64,000 bases of DNA from Terriglobales bacterium (GCA_021372245.1 JAJFUV010000287.1:1-64000); one strand, 5' to 3'; positions 45,417 to 53,938 are shown, counted from the first letter of the stretch. The notes: generated by a model from the letters alone, not told the origin. Numbers and translations: made by a program.

Positions 45417-46012
45417 ACACCGACATGTTCTTCCGCTTGAGCGACCTAGATTGCAACTGCGAGCCGCCGACGAGTTCGTATCAAGAACGGCAGTATTTCC
45501 TGCTGAGCGTGGGCGAGGCGGGGCTGGATGAATCTGGCGCGATCCTGTTCCAGTTCCGGACGCTGCGCTGGTGGTTCATTTTTCCTCAGTGGCTGCGTTT
45601 TGGTGCTGCGCGTGGCAAAATACCAATCGTCCATATTGCGCTACTGCCGTGCTCACGATTGAGGAAGCAGCAGAAGGCCCGTCGCCGGGAAATAGCGAGA
45701 AGCGAACGCGATAGGGAATCCCGTTCCGGCGCAACAAACGCACCCAGCGAGGCATCTCAAAAAGCAGAACGGCAAGTGGATCGTCCCGCTGGGGAAGAAG
45801 CTCCACAGCAACATCCAAGTCTGAATCCGGCCTTGGGATCTTTCCCGACTCCGGGACCCGACTGCCAAACAACCAAAGACGACTCACGCACCCGGAACGC
45901 TCCGCGAAATCCGCAAAAATGCGCTCCATCACCTCAAGTTCCATGCGGCGACTCTGCCGAGAAACCCGAAGCCAATCAACCCCAACCCGCCCACTTGGGC
46001 GACGGCGTATGA
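45413..46012 (+). CDS. Hypothetical protein, C-terminal half opposite a nucleotidyltransferase gene
   Basis: 199 residues from GTG 45413. The first 65 residues (MFFRLSDLDCNCEPPTSSYQ and onward to FPQW) look natural. After about residue 70 the composition becomes Pro/Gln/Arg-rich and the opposite strand encodes a convincing nucleotidyltransferase. Probably an older early gene whose 3' end was replaced by an inserted leftward gene. Confidence 0.45.
   Translation: MNTDMFFRLSDLDCNCEPPTSSYQERQYFLLSVGEAGLDESGAILFQFRTLRWWFIFPQWLRFGAARGKIPIVHIALLPCSRLRKQQKARRREIARSERDRESRSGATNAPSEASQKAERQVDRPAGEEAPQQHPSLNPALGSFPTPGPDCQTTKDDSRTRNAPRNPQKCAPSPQVPCGDSAEKPEANQPQPAHLGDGV
45576..45944 (-). CDS. MNT-type nucleotidyltransferase
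   Basis: 122 residues on the minus strand. LWLFGSRVPESG followed by DSDLDVAVELL is the GSR-x(n)-DxD motif of minimal nucleotidyltransferases, which in MNT-HEPN toxin-antitoxin pairs act as the antitoxin that modifies the HEPN toxin. No HEPN partner is adjacent; the HEPN gene in the window is 13 kb away in a cassette. It runs against all neighbouring genes. Confidence 0.65.
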   Translation of the reverse strand: MELEVMERIFADFAERSGCVSRLWLFGSRVPESGKIPRPDSDLDVAVELLPQRDDPLAVLLFEMPRWVRLLRRNGIPYRVRFSLFPGDGPSAASSIVSTAVAQYGRLVFCHAQHQNAATEEK

Positions 46013-46239
46013 TCGAGAAACTGCTGACCAGTGACGAGCTTGCCGAAGCTCTCAACGTCCACCGCAACACGGTGATGAACTGGCTGCGTGATGGAGTCAT
46101 TCCAGCGGCGATCCGCGAGGGGAAGACGCTGCGCTTTGATCTTCCGGCGGTGAAGCGAGCGCTGGCCAAGCGCGCTGCCAAGCACAGCAAGCCGGCCGCT
46201 GCGGCGCTGCCGGACGACTACATGGTCCCGACCTGCTGA
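46009..46239 (+). CDS. Excisionase-like / MerR-type HTH protein
   Basis: 76 residues. LTSDELAEALNVHRNTVMNW and LRFDLPAVKRALAKRA form the HTH_17 (Xis/MerR-like) fold. In temperate phages such proteins direct excision or control early genes. It overlaps the upstream frame by four bases. Confidence 0.75.
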   Translation: MIEKLLTSDELAEALNVHRNTVMNWLRDGVIPAAIREGKTLRFDLPAVKRALAKRAAKHSKPAAAALPDDYMVPTC

Positions 46240-46388
46240 ACCCCATGCCGCTCGTTCTCCACCTTTTCGTCTGCCGGTGCCGGGACTCACGCCCCCGGTT
46301 CCAACGCAGTGCGCGGTTCACCAGTTCCAAAAAATGAAACGCCGGCCAGACGAACCATTGACCATTCACGACCACCCCATGATGACCT

Positions 46389-46568
46389 ATGACCCACCAA
46401 CAAGTTGCAGCGAACTACTCGGATCGAGCGCTGGCGGAGATTGCCCGGTTCTTCCGGAAACACCCGTCTTGGGGTCCGAGGGACAAGGAGTGGGCGGAAG
46501 CTCGGAAGGCCGCGGTGAAAGCGGAAATCGAGCGGAGGGAACGCGAGGACAAGGAGGCGCTGCAATGA
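46389..46568 (+). CDS. Small charged protein
   Basis: 59 residues, ALAEIARFFRKHPSWGPRDK then a Lys/Glu/Arg helix. Unknown family. It ends in an ATGA overlap with the MarR-like gene, which supports translation. The 150 bases before it show no clear gene. Confidence 0.5.
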   Translation: MTHQQVAANYSDRALAEIARFFRKHPSWGPRDKEWAEARKAAVKAEIERREREDKEALQ

Positions 46569-46855
46569 ACTTCTCCGACCAGTTTCTTGCGGCCTGTGCC
46601 GCCGCCAAGGAGGCAAAAATGAACTGCCTGACCCATGTGATGGTGCTGGCTCATTTGGCGACCAAGGACGAGGGCGATTACCCGTCCCGCTTGGCGGTCT
46701 TGGCCAAGGTCAGCACCGCCGCAATCACCGGGGTTCTCGATGCTTTGGAGAAGCTGGGACTGGTCGAGCGTGGCCGGTGCCAAAGCGACCGCCGCGGCAA
46801 CCGCGCGCACATAACGCCGAAGGGGCTGGAAACCATTGCCCGCATGCTGCCATGA
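46565..46855 (+). CDS. MarR-like winged-helix regulator
   Basis: 96 residues with THVMVLAHLATKDEGDYPSR, LAVLAKVSTAAITGVLDALE and LGLVERGRCQSDRRG, then HITPKGLETI, the winged helix order of MarR proteins. It lacks the usual dimerising helices. Coupled to both neighbours by overlapping ATGA. Confidence 0.7.
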   Translation: MNFSDQFLAACAAAKEAKMNCLTHVMVLAHLATKDEGDYPSRLAVLAKVSTAAITGVLDALEKLGLVERGRCQSDRRGNRAHITPKGLETIARMLP

Positions 46856-47043
46856 CTGCGACCAATCTCACCGACCTGACCGCACGTTTCACGGCCGCCA
46901 CGACGGCCGCGGAAATCGAGTGGACCAAGCTGCGCGCTGACAAGTTCAACCCGCGCCTGCTCGCCAGATATGTGCGCCGGCTTCGGATCTGTGCGCGCCT
47001 GCGCGAACGTCTCCGCGAACTGATGGAAACCGGAAACCTTTGA
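46852..47043 (+). CDS. Small hypothetical helical protein
   Basis: 63 residues, strongly basic at the end (ARYVRRLRICARLRERLREL). ATGA overlap with the MarR-like gene. Unknown. Confidence 0.45.
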   Translation: MTATNLTDLTARFTAATTAAEIEWTKLRADKFNPRLLARYVRRLRICARLRERLRELMETGNL

Positions 47044-47071
47044 TCCTACGCCATGCTGTTTCACCCAACGA

Positions 47072-47281
47072 ATGCCCGAAATTGACCATGAAAACCTATT
47101 CGTCCCATACGACCGAGTTCCGCTCGGTTTTGAACCCTTGTCGGAAACCGGAATCGACCGTGGAGAAGCCATCCGGCTGTGCCTTGTCGAACGATCCCAC
47201 GGACATGATTGCGTCATCACCGTGCAGGACGGATGGCATGTGGTGTGGGTGGTCGTCTTCCGTTCATGGCCCTTCCGCTGA
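47072..47281 (+). CDS. Small hypothetical protein
   Basis: 69 residues (PLSETGIDRGEAIRLCLVER, then WHVVWVVVFRSW). Natural composition; not recognised. A longer frame in another phase covers the same bases with poorer composition. Confidence 0.45.
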   Translation: MPEIDHENLFVPYDRVPLGFEPLSETGIDRGEAIRLCLVERSHGHDCVITVQDGWHVVWVVVFRSWPFR

Positions 47282-47531
47282 TGATGATTGCCGCGGGGTC
47301 AAGGCGGAGTATCTGCGGGACGAGGCCAGCAAGAGCCTGTTCCTGCACGCGATCTATCTCGTGATCGCCGTCAACGCCTCCGCAATCGTGGTCTGGCTGG
47401 CGTTCCGGAGCGCCTGGGTGCCGGCCATCGCTCTGAGCATCCCCGCCACCATCTTCTGGAAGAATGCCATCTTCGAGGCCCGCCGGTCGGCACGGCTCTA
47501 TATCGCAGCCAACTTGGACAGCGCTGATTGA
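47238..47531 (+). CDS. Small membrane protein
   Basis: 97 residues; two hydrophobic segments (HAIYLVIAVNASAIVVWLAF and WVPAIALSIPATIFW) predict a hairpin in the membrane. The start is uncertain; 47238 is the last ATG before the natural-looking part. Confidence 0.45.
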   Translation: MWCGWSSSVHGPSADDDCRGVKAEYLRDEASKSLFLHAIYLVIAVNASAIVVWLAFRSAWVPAIALSIPATIFWKNAIFEARRSARLYIAANLDSAD

Positions 47532-47557
47532 TCTCCCAAACCAACACCACAACCGAT

Positions 47558-48373
47558 ATGTCATCCGACACCCAAACACTGATCCTGAGCGGCCAAGGCT
47601 ACGAACTGGCTATTGCTCCCGAGGCGGAAGCCCAAAAGGCTGAACTGCTGAAACACTCCGCGCTGATCGTGGAAGTCAACGATCCGGACGCCAATCAGGC
47701 GGCACTGATCCAAGTGAAGAAACTGGCCGCCATGCGTAACGCCGTCGAAAAATCACGAAACATCGTGAAAGCCCCGGTGCTGCAAGTCGGCCGGGACATC
47801 GACGCCAAAGCGAAGGACTTCGTGGCCGCCATCGATGCCGAAGAAAAGCGGGTTTCCAAGCTGGTGGCCACCTACGCCGAAGCGGTGGAGCGCGAGCGCC
47901 AGCGGATCGCCCGCGAACTCGAAGCGAAGCGCCAGGCGGAAGAGAAGGCGCGCCGTGAAGCCGAGGCTGCTGCCGCCAAGGCCGCTGCCGAAGCCGCCGC
48001 CGCCGCCGCCAAGGCTCAAGAAGCCGAGTGGGAGGACGACGAGGAAACCAAGCGCCAGGCCGCGGAAGAGGCAGCCAAGCGCGAAGCGGAAGCCGCTGCG
48101 GCCAAGGCTGCCGAGGAAGCCGCCAAGTCTCGCCCGATTCTCGACGTGGTGCCGGCCAAGGCCAGCGGCGTGAAGTTCGTCCACGACTTCGAGGTTCTGG
48201 AAATCTGCCACCTTGCTTTTCAACAGCCGCGGCTCGTGAAGATGGAGCCGAAGCGTTCGGAAATCCTTGAGTTCATCAAGGAACGGATCGCGGAAGGAGT
48301 GGGCGAAGATGACCCGTCATGGGCTAACATCGGCCTGCGCATCGTCAAGAAACCAATCGTGTCCACGCGCTGA
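47558..48373 (+). CDS. Coiled-coil protein preceding RecT
   Basis: 271 residues. The N-terminal third, LILSGQGYELAIAPEAEAQK, is globular, the middle is a long Ala/Glu/Lys coiled coil, and the end (ICHLAFQQPRLVKMEP) is a small domain. Proteins of this build sit directly before RecT genes in many temperate phages. Function unproven. Confidence 0.6.
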   Translation: MSSDTQTLILSGQGYELAIAPEAEAQKAELLKHSALIVEVNDPDANQAALIQVKKLAAMRNAVEKSRNIVKAPVLQVGRDIDAKAKDFVAAIDAEEKRVSKLVATYAEAVERERQRIARELEAKRQAEEKARREAEAAAAKAAAEAAAAAAKAQEAEWEDDEETKRQAAEEAAKREAEAAAAKAAEEAAKSRPILDVVPAKASGVKFVHDFEVLEICHLAFQQPRLVKMEPKRSEILEFIKERIAEGVGEDDPSWANIGLRIVKKPIVSTR

Positions 48374-48459
48374 ACCCCTGCCCCGTGCTGCCTTGGGTCT
48401 GGCATACGCACCAAGGACAAAGGAGGCAAGTATGCCAACCACTCTCACCAACCGAAACC

Positions 48460-49521
48460 ATGTCAACTGAACTCGCAACCGCTCCGGTAGCCAATACGGC
48501 CGCCCTCTCCATGTTTGCCAATGCCGAACTGTTTGCACTCGTGCAGCGGCAGGCACAACTGATCGCTACGTCCGACCTGATCCCGAAGCAGTTTCAGGGC
48601 AACGTCGCCAACTGCGCGATCGCTCTCGAAATGGCTTCGCGCCTGGGAGCCTCGCCCTTCGCGGTGATCCAGAACCTCGACGTGATCCACGGCCGCCCCT
48701 CGTGGCGCTCCACGTTTTTGATGGGCATGATCAACGCCTGCGGCCGGTTCACACCGCTGCAATTCAAGGTCGAGGAAACAGGCAAGCCGCGCACGGTGGA
48801 ACTCGAAATCGAGCGCTGGGAAGGTCCGCAAGGCGCGCGGAAGAAAACCACCGTCAAGCGCCCGTGGACCTACACGCCGACCACCTGCATTGCCTATGCC
48901 CGCTACAAGGCGACTGGCGAGGAAGTCACCGGCCCGCCCGTGTCCTATGATATGGCGCTGGAAGAGGGATGGGTGGCCAAGGACGGATCCAAGTGGCTGA
49001 CGGAACTGCGAGAACTCATGCTGCGCTACCGGGCCGCATCGTTCTTCGCCAAGGTGCATGCGTCCGACCTCACCCTAGGCATGCAGACGGCCGAGGAAGC
49101 GCACGACATCACGCCAATGCGCGACGTGACGCCGAGGGAAGAAGCCGCCACGCCACCCGCGCCGAAGGGCAACCCCTACGCCGACCCGGCACCCGCTGCG
49201 GAAGCCGCACCGGTGGAAGTGGAACAGCCGAAGAAGGCCACCCGCGCCAAGAAGCCGGCACCCGCTGCGGAAGCCGCGCCTCCCGCCGAAGAGCCCGCCG
49301 TGGATCGCCCGAACCGCACCGACATGGTGGCCGACATCAAGGAGTCCTGGCGCGAGGCGGAAATCACGATGAGCGCCGCCGAGGCGAAATACAAAGCCGC
49401 CGGATTGATCGGACCTGACGAAAAGCTGTCCACGATCACCACGGACAAGCTGTTTGAAATCTGGAAGGTCCGCGGGGCTGTCCTGCGCGGTGAGATTCAA
49501 CCGGAGGGTGACGCACAGTGA
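48460..49521 (+). CDS. recT: RecT-family single-strand annealing protein
   Basis: 353 residues. ANCAIALEMASRLGASPFAV, IQNLDVIHGRPSWRSTFLMG, then YDMALEEGWVAKDGSKWLTE and ELMLRYRAASFFAKVHASDL are the RecT core. The C-terminal part is a Pro/Ala linker (a 23-base repeat at 49187 and 49256 encodes it) plus a small helical end. With the YqaJ exonuclease and SSB downstream it makes a Red-like recombination set. Confidence 0.85.
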   Translation: MSTELATAPVANTAALSMFANAELFALVQRQAQLIATSDLIPKQFQGNVANCAIALEMASRLGASPFAVIQNLDVIHGRPSWRSTFLMGMINACGRFTPLQFKVEETGKPRTVELEIERWEGPQGARKKTTVKRPWTYTPTTCIAYARYKATGEEVTGPPVSYDMALEEGWVAKDGSKWLTELRELMLRYRAASFFAKVHASDLTLGMQTAEEAHDITPMRDVTPREEAATPPAPKGNPYADPAPAAEAAPVEVEQPKKATRAKKPAPAAEAAPPAEEPAVDRPNRTDMVADIKESWREAEITMSAAEAKYKAAGLIGPDEKLSTITTDKLFEIWKVRGAVLRGEIQPEGDAQ

Positions 49522-49727
49522 GCGAGAAACCCAAACTCACCCGCGGGCTCTGGCTCAAGATGAAGGCCGAGCGCAAGCAAGCGTTCCTCGACCGCTCCGC
49601 GATGCAGGGCAAGTTCCGCAAGGCTCAAGACATCATAGCGCCGCGTGGCAAGAACGGCCGGAGCATGAACCGCGAACTGCTGGCCGCCCACGGCATCAGC
49701 GCCCCGAGAAAGGAGGATCAGCCGTGA
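49518..49727 (+). CDS. Small basic protein
   Basis: 69 residues, Lys/Arg-rich (RGLWLKMKAERKQAFLDRSA). ATGA-type overlaps on both sides. Unknown. Confidence 0.5.
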   Translation: MSEKPKLTRGLWLKMKAERKQAFLDRSAMQGKFRKAQDIIAPRGKNGRSMNRELLAAHGISAPRKEDQP

Positions 49728-50371
49728 GCGGAATTGCAGACATAACAGGCAAGACTTACCACAAACTGACGGTCATTAAGCCTTCACATAAGAATCAAGA
49801 AAACCGCTGGATTTGGGAATGCGTTTGTGAGTGCGGAAACATTTGCTACGCCGCAAAAAACCAACTGGACCACGGCATGAATAAGACATGCGGCAAGTGT
49901 GAAAGACCCAAACCGAATTTGCAGCACGGTGGCAAATTCACCGACGAATACAAAACATGGTCTAGCATTCGAAATCGCTGCAATAATCCAAACAGCAAAG
50001 ACTTTCCCCGATATGGAGGGCGAGGCATCAAGATTGATTCGGAATGGGAAGACTTTTCTGTATTTTTGAAAGATATGGGCAAAAGGCCGTCTAAACGACA
50101 CCAGATCGACCGCATTGACACAAATGGTCCATATGCCAAATCAAATTGCCGTTGGGCAACCGCAAGCGAAAACGCCAAGAACCGTAGAACATCAAAACTA
50201 TGGATCATCAATGGCAGAACATTTGGGTCGATCATGGACGCGGCTCATAGTTTTTCGGTAACACCACAAACAATTCACAAGTGGTGTTACGGTTGGTTTG
50301 ACGGTCGAAGGAATAAACAGAACTGCGCAAAACCCGGATGCTTTACACAACCCAAATATGCAAATTCATAG
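49724..50371 (+). CDS. AP2/HNH-type homing endonuclease-like protein
   Basis: 215 residues from a GTG. ICYAAKNQLDHGMNKTCGKC and the preceding Cys pair give a zinc ribbon; KTWSSIRNRCNNPNSKDFPR, GGRGIKIDSEWEDFSVFLKD, and IDRIDTNGPYAKSNCRWATA are the hallmark of AP2-like phage endonucleases. The DNA is clearly more A+T-rich than its neighbours, pointing to recent mobile insertion between RecT and the exonuclease gene. A C-terminal HTH follows. Confidence 0.75.
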   Translation: MSGIADITGKTYHKLTVIKPSHKNQENRWIWECVCECGNICYAAKNQLDHGMNKTCGKCERPKPNLQHGGKFTDEYKTWSSIRNRCNNPNSKDFPRYGGRGIKIDSEWEDFSVFLKDMGKRPSKRHQIDRIDTNGPYAKSNCRWATASENAKNRRTSKLWIINGRTFGSIMDAAHSFSVTPQTIHKWCYGWFDGRRNKQNCAKPGCFTQPKYANS

Positions 50372-51062
50372 CCATATAAAACAGGGGACACTTGATTGGT
50401 TCGAAATAAAACGCGGACTCATCACCGCCTCCGAAGTCGGCCCATTCGTGACCAACTCCGGCAAGGTGGCCGAAAAAGCCCGCCTCAAGCTGATCTGCAA
50501 GAAGCTCGGAGAGCGTGCCGGCCACATCGAGCAAGTGCCGCCGAACGATGCCATGAAGCGCGGCACCGCCCTGGAGCCATTCGCCCGCGAGGCATACCAG
50601 CGGATCACTGGCCAACAGGTGACGGAAGTGGGATTCGTTTCCCACGCCAACCTCCCGCTTGGTTGCTCGCCTGACGGGCTGATCTACGACGGCGAGCGCA
50701 TCGCCCGAGGGGTTGAGATTAAATGTGCGGGAGCCTCGACGCATATCGGCTGGCTGCTGGCCGACGAACTGCCGGAAGAATACGCCTACCAAGTCCACAT
50801 GAGCATGATTCTCGCCCAGGTGGATCATTGGGATTTCTTCGCCTACTGTCCGACCGCTACGTTTATCAAGACCCGTGACGCCTGGACAGTGGACACGATT
50901 GAGGAAGGCGCGATCCCGCCGTTCATGAAGCGGGTGTATCGCAACGCGCTCACCGAGGAACTGGAGCGCGGATTGCGCGACCTGTGCGGCGAGTATGCTG
51001 CCAAGCGCGCGACCATGGCCGACCTCTACGACCGCTACCAACACCAAGCTGCCGCCGCATGA
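50358..51062 (+). CDS. YqaJ-type exonuclease, copy 1
   Basis: 234 residues. RGLITASEVGPF, ERGTALEPFAREAY-like helix, LGCSPDGLIYDG (Asp) and GVEIKCAG (Glu-x-Lys) are the PD-(D/E)xK site of lambda-exonuclease-like enzymes, which make 3' single strands for RecT. A second member is at 62190-62843. Confidence 0.85.
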   Translation: MQIHSHIKQGTLDWFEIKRGLITASEVGPFVTNSGKVAEKARLKLICKKLGERAGHIEQVPPNDAMKRGTALEPFAREAYQRITGQQVTEVGFVSHANLPLGCSPDGLIYDGERIARGVEIKCAGASTHIGWLLADELPEEYAYQVHMSMILAQVDHWDFFAYCPTATFIKTRDAWTVDTIEEGAIPPFMKRVYRNALTEELERGLRDLCGEYAAKRATMADLYDRYQHQAAAA

Positions 51063-51415
51063 ACTACGATCGATTGCTCATCGCCGGCCGCCTGGCCGAA
51101 CCCGTGGCGCTCCGCGTGACTTCCAAAGGCACGCATGCCGCCAGCCTCATGCTGGAAGTGAAGCGCCGCTATCGCGGAGCCAACGGCGAGCGGAAGGAAT
51201 CCACTGCCGTGCTTCCCGTCAGCGTCTATGGCCTGCCGGCCAGTTACGCCGCCACCCATCTGAAAACCGGCGATCAAGTGCTGATCGAGGGACATCACCG
51301 GGTGGAAGAGCGGACCAACGCCGACACCGGAGTAACGACCCACTTTCTCAGCATCGTAGCCGACTATGTGGATTACCTCAACAACCCGCGACACAAGGAG
51401 GAAGCGGCATCATGA
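51059..51415 (+). CDS. ssb: Single-stranded DNA-binding protein
   Basis: 118 residues of OB fold: LLIAGRLAEPVALRVTSKGT at the start, then LPVSVYGLPASYAATHLKTG and DQVLIEGHHRVEER. It lacks the long acidic-tip tail of host SSB. Fits with RecT and exonuclease. Confidence 0.8.
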   Translation: MNYDRLLIAGRLAEPVALRVTSKGTHAASLMLEVKRRYRGANGERKESTAVLPVSVYGLPASYAATHLKTGDQVLIEGHHRVEERTNADTGVTTHFLSIVADYVDYLNNPRHKEEAAS

Positions 51416-52065
51416 AAGAACGACCCATCCTATTCTCTGTGCCGATGGTCCGCGCGATTCTCGACGGTTCCAAGACGCAGACGCGGCGGGTGGTGAAACC
51501 CCAAAGCGCCATCTTGTCCGACACTATGTCTCGAACTCTTGGCGTGCGTCCACCCAACATTGAAAATCAACCAGTAATCCCATGCCCCTATGGCCAGCTT
51601 GGCGATCAGTTGTGGGTGAAGGAAAACTTCCACCTTGGCGAGTATGTCAAAGGTCCGAACGCACAAGGCGCGGTCATCGCCTACGCGACGAACAAGCAGT
51701 CCTGCTTCCGCCACATGACCGACGCCGAAATGGACCGCTGCCGACTCAAGCCCGATCCTCGCCCGTGGGCGGAAAGTCGCACGATTCCCAGCATCCTTAT
51801 GCCGCGATGGGCAAGCCGGCTCACGTTGGAGATCACGGAAGTGCGCGTGGAGCGATTGCAAGACATCAGCCCCGGAGACTGCCGCGCCGAAGGGCATCCA
51901 ACCGCTTGGGAAGTCTCTGCCGACCAACGTGTCCACGATGACGCCGCCCGAGACTGGTACATGGATCTTTGGGATTCCATCAACGCCGAAAAAGGACCAG
52001 GCGAACACGGATACTCATGGGCCGGAAATCCATGGGTGTGGGCGATTTCCTTCAAACGAATCTGA
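51412..52065 (+). CDS. ASCH/PUA-like phage protein
   Basis: 217 residues. RPILFSVPMVRAILDGSKTQ at the start, GDQLWVKENF in the middle and the final WVWAISFKRI are the conserved features of the phage ASCH-fold proteins common next to recombination genes. They probably bind nucleic acid; no reaction is established. Confidence 0.75.
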   Translation: MKERPILFSVPMVRAILDGSKTQTRRVVKPQSAILSDTMSRTLGVRPPNIENQPVIPCPYGQLGDQLWVKENFHLGEYVKGPNAQGAVIAYATNKQSCFRHMTDAEMDRCRLKPDPRPWAESRTIPSILMPRWASRLTLEITEVRVERLQDISPGDCRAEGHPTAWEVSADQRVHDDAARDWYMDLWDSINAEKGPGEHGYSWAGNPWVWAISFKRI

Positions 52066-52069
52066 CACC

Positions 52070-52261
52070 ATGAACAAGACCATACCTCACGAACTGAACC
52101 GGCTGCCCGATTCCATCGAATCACAGCTTGCCGCCCTCAAGACCAAGCACCAGCGCCACCAGGACATGCTGGAACGCCACAAGGAACTCAAGGCACGCCG
52201 GCGCGAGCGCCATCGTGACAAGTGGCACCGCATCAGCCTGCCGCCCATCGTTCTCATCTGA
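52070..52261 (+). CDS. Small Arg/His-rich protein
   Basis: 63 residues with a highly charged helix (HKELKARRRERHRDKWHRIS). Unknown; in line with its neighbours. Confidence 0.5.
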   Translation: MNKTIPHELNRLPDSIESQLAALKTKHQRHQDMLERHKELKARRRERHRDKWHRISLPPIVLI

Positions 52262-52297
52262 GACCCCAACCCCAACCAATAGAAAGACACCGCCACT

Positions 52298-52840
52298 ATG
52301 GATCTGAAATTTCTATCACTTGGCCGCAAGGCTATCAACTTCGGGATTGTCCTGAATCCCGATTCCGATGACGAAACCAACGCCACCGAAGAGCGCCGGA
52401 TCACTGCCCACGAAGCACCCCTGCCGGAGCTTTCCGAAGCGTTTGCCAAGCTCGCCCCGGTCGTGTGCGAAATCCTCGAACTGGAACCGTCTTGGGCCGA
52501 TGGCCTGAGCGTCACCCGGATCGCCATTTCCTACACCAAGGCCGGCACTCGCTCGGTGAAGTTCAAATGCACGAAACAACTTGAGTGTCGAAAAGACTAC
52601 CTCTGGAAGCTCGATACTCCCATGTGCCAAGTGGACAAGCCGGCCGATGGTGAGTCCGGTCAAATCGACATCGAGGACAAGAAGCACCTGAAACTTGTGC
52701 TGAACGCCATCAAGGAGGCGGAGCGCTACGCCAAGGGCGAGCGGAGCCAGCAACTCTTGAACTTCGATGAGGCGAAAGCCGCATTGCAAGCCACCGCCGA
52801 CATCGGCGGCCGGGACATGTTCTCGGGAACCGAAGGCTGA
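52298..52840 (+). CDS. Hypothetical recombination-region protein
   Basis: 180 residues. It starts with a strand-rich part (LKFLSLGRKAINFGIVLNPD) and contains ITAHEAPLPELSEAFAKLAP. Proteins like this occur with phage recombinases; function unknown. Confidence 0.55.
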   Translation: MDLKFLSLGRKAINFGIVLNPDSDDETNATEERRITAHEAPLPELSEAFAKLAPVVCEILELEPSWADGLSVTRIAISYTKAGTRSVKFKCTKQLECRKDYLWKLDTPMCQVDKPADGESGQIDIEDKKHLKLVLNAIKEAERYAKGERSQQLLNFDEAKAALQATADIGGRDMFSGTEG

Positions 52841-52864
52841 TCCCCCACCCCGCCCCCGCTCCCC

Positions 52865-53443
52865 ATGGTCCCGCCCAAGCTCTCCGGCAAGGAATTTGAA
52901 ACCGCCCTCATGGACGCCGCCAAGCGCCACGAGGCGGAGGGCGCGCTGACCATGGGGCGCTATGGGGTGCAGGCGATGCACCTGGGCAAAGACAAGGTGA
53001 TCACGGTGCCATCTCTCCCCGACTTCGAGGGCGTGCTTGCTACCGGTCGCCAGTTCATCATCGAGGCAAAGGCCGTCGCCGGATCCTCCCTGCCGCTCAA
53101 GTCCGACCACTTCCGCGGCCGACAGTATGCCCACCTGGCCAAGCGCTCCGAGTTTGGCGCTTCCTGCTGGCTGGCAATCCACTTCTCCGCCCGCCGCCTC
53201 GTGAACTCCATCCAGCCGGCGATGACGCTGGCCGTGCCGGTCGATCGCTCCATGCCGTTCTGGCAAGCCTACGAGACCGGCGAGACCGCCACACTCCACC
53301 GGGACACCGCGCACCAGATCGGCAGCGTAATCCCCTGGCGCATTCCGAAGGGCTGCCGCAAGCCGCTGCCCGACCTCGTGGCGCTGCTCTGGCCGGAATC
53401 CCGCCGCATCGAACTCCAAACCCTGACCCTTTCCCATGACTGA
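52865..53443 (+). CDS. RecU-like Holliday-junction resolvase
   Basis: 192 residues. SGKEFETALMDAAKRHEAEG, PSLPDFEGVLATGRQFIIEA followed by Lys, and GRQYAHLAKRSEFGASCWLA match RecU-type PD-(D/E)xK resolvases, with the Asp in PDFEG and Glu-x-Lys as the metal site. Would process branched recombination intermediates. Confidence 0.75.
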   Translation: MVPPKLSGKEFETALMDAAKRHEAEGALTMGRYGVQAMHLGKDKVITVPSLPDFEGVLATGRQFIIEAKAVAGSSLPLKSDHFRGRQYAHLAKRSEFGASCWLAIHFSARRLVNSIQPAMTLAVPVDRSMPFWQAYETGETATLHRDTAHQIGSVIPWRIPKGCRKPLPDLVALLWPESRRIELQTLTLSHD

Positions 53444-53741
53444 CACATTCGCTTTCACCGACACCGCCGAGACCATTGCCGACAACCCGGAAGGAATCGC
53501 CCGCCAGCAGGCCGCAGAGGCGCGATACGACGCCGCAGGCGAGGAATACGCCGAGGGTGCCCGCGCGATCCTCCACAGCCTTTACCGCCGCCTCACCGGC
53601 GCGGAAATCGCTCACTGCCAGTGCGCCGCCGGGCTCCGCGAGGACATGAACGGCTTCAACACCGACATCCTCGACCGCCTGCGCTCCGAGTTCCCCCGCG
53701 AGATCGCGGAGGCGAAAGCCGTCCTCGCCGCCCTCAGATAG
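53436..53741 (+). CDS. Hypothetical protein
   Basis: 101 residues, acidic, helical (YAEGARAILHSLYRRLTGAE). Overlaps the resolvase gene by eight bases. Last gene of the recombination operon. Confidence 0.5.
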   Translation: MTDTFAFTDTAETIADNPEGIARQQAAEARYDAAGEEYAEGARAILHSLYRRLTGAEIAHCQCAAGLREDMNGFNTDILDRLRSEFPREIAEAKAVLAALR

Positions 53742-53778
53742 CTGCGCCCGTATTCAATCGCCCGAACCATGGCAAGAT
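53742..53778 (+). promoter_or_regulatory. Phage promoter-like motif 7
   Basis: CTGCGCCCGT (53742-53751) and GGCAAGAT (53771-53778). Unlike the other copies, no start codon follows at 44 bases; a 160-base leader with a large hairpin comes first. Confidence 0.6.
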
Positions 53779-53847
53779 CCCTCCAGTTCCGACCACGCCG
53801 ATTGACACCGGCCGGACCTACGACAATGCAACCAGACCAGAAACATC

Positions 53848-53922
53848 CTTCAGATTGCCTGCCACGCCGCGTTTTCATTGTCCGCGGGTGTCAACGTGGC
53901 GGGCAGTCTGAGGGATTTTTCA
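53848..53922 (+). terminator. Leader hairpin (attenuator candidate) before replication genes
   Basis: ATCCTTCAGATTGCCTGCC... from about 53845-53866 pairs with 53894-53916 over some 22 bases with three mismatches, and TTTTT follows at 53916-53920. The stem is too long for a simple terminator but ends in a U run. It lies inside the untranslated leader from promoter-like motif 7, so replication may be controlled by premature termination or by a small RNA. Confidence 0.6.
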
Positions 53923-53938
53923 TGCCTATCACCAACCA

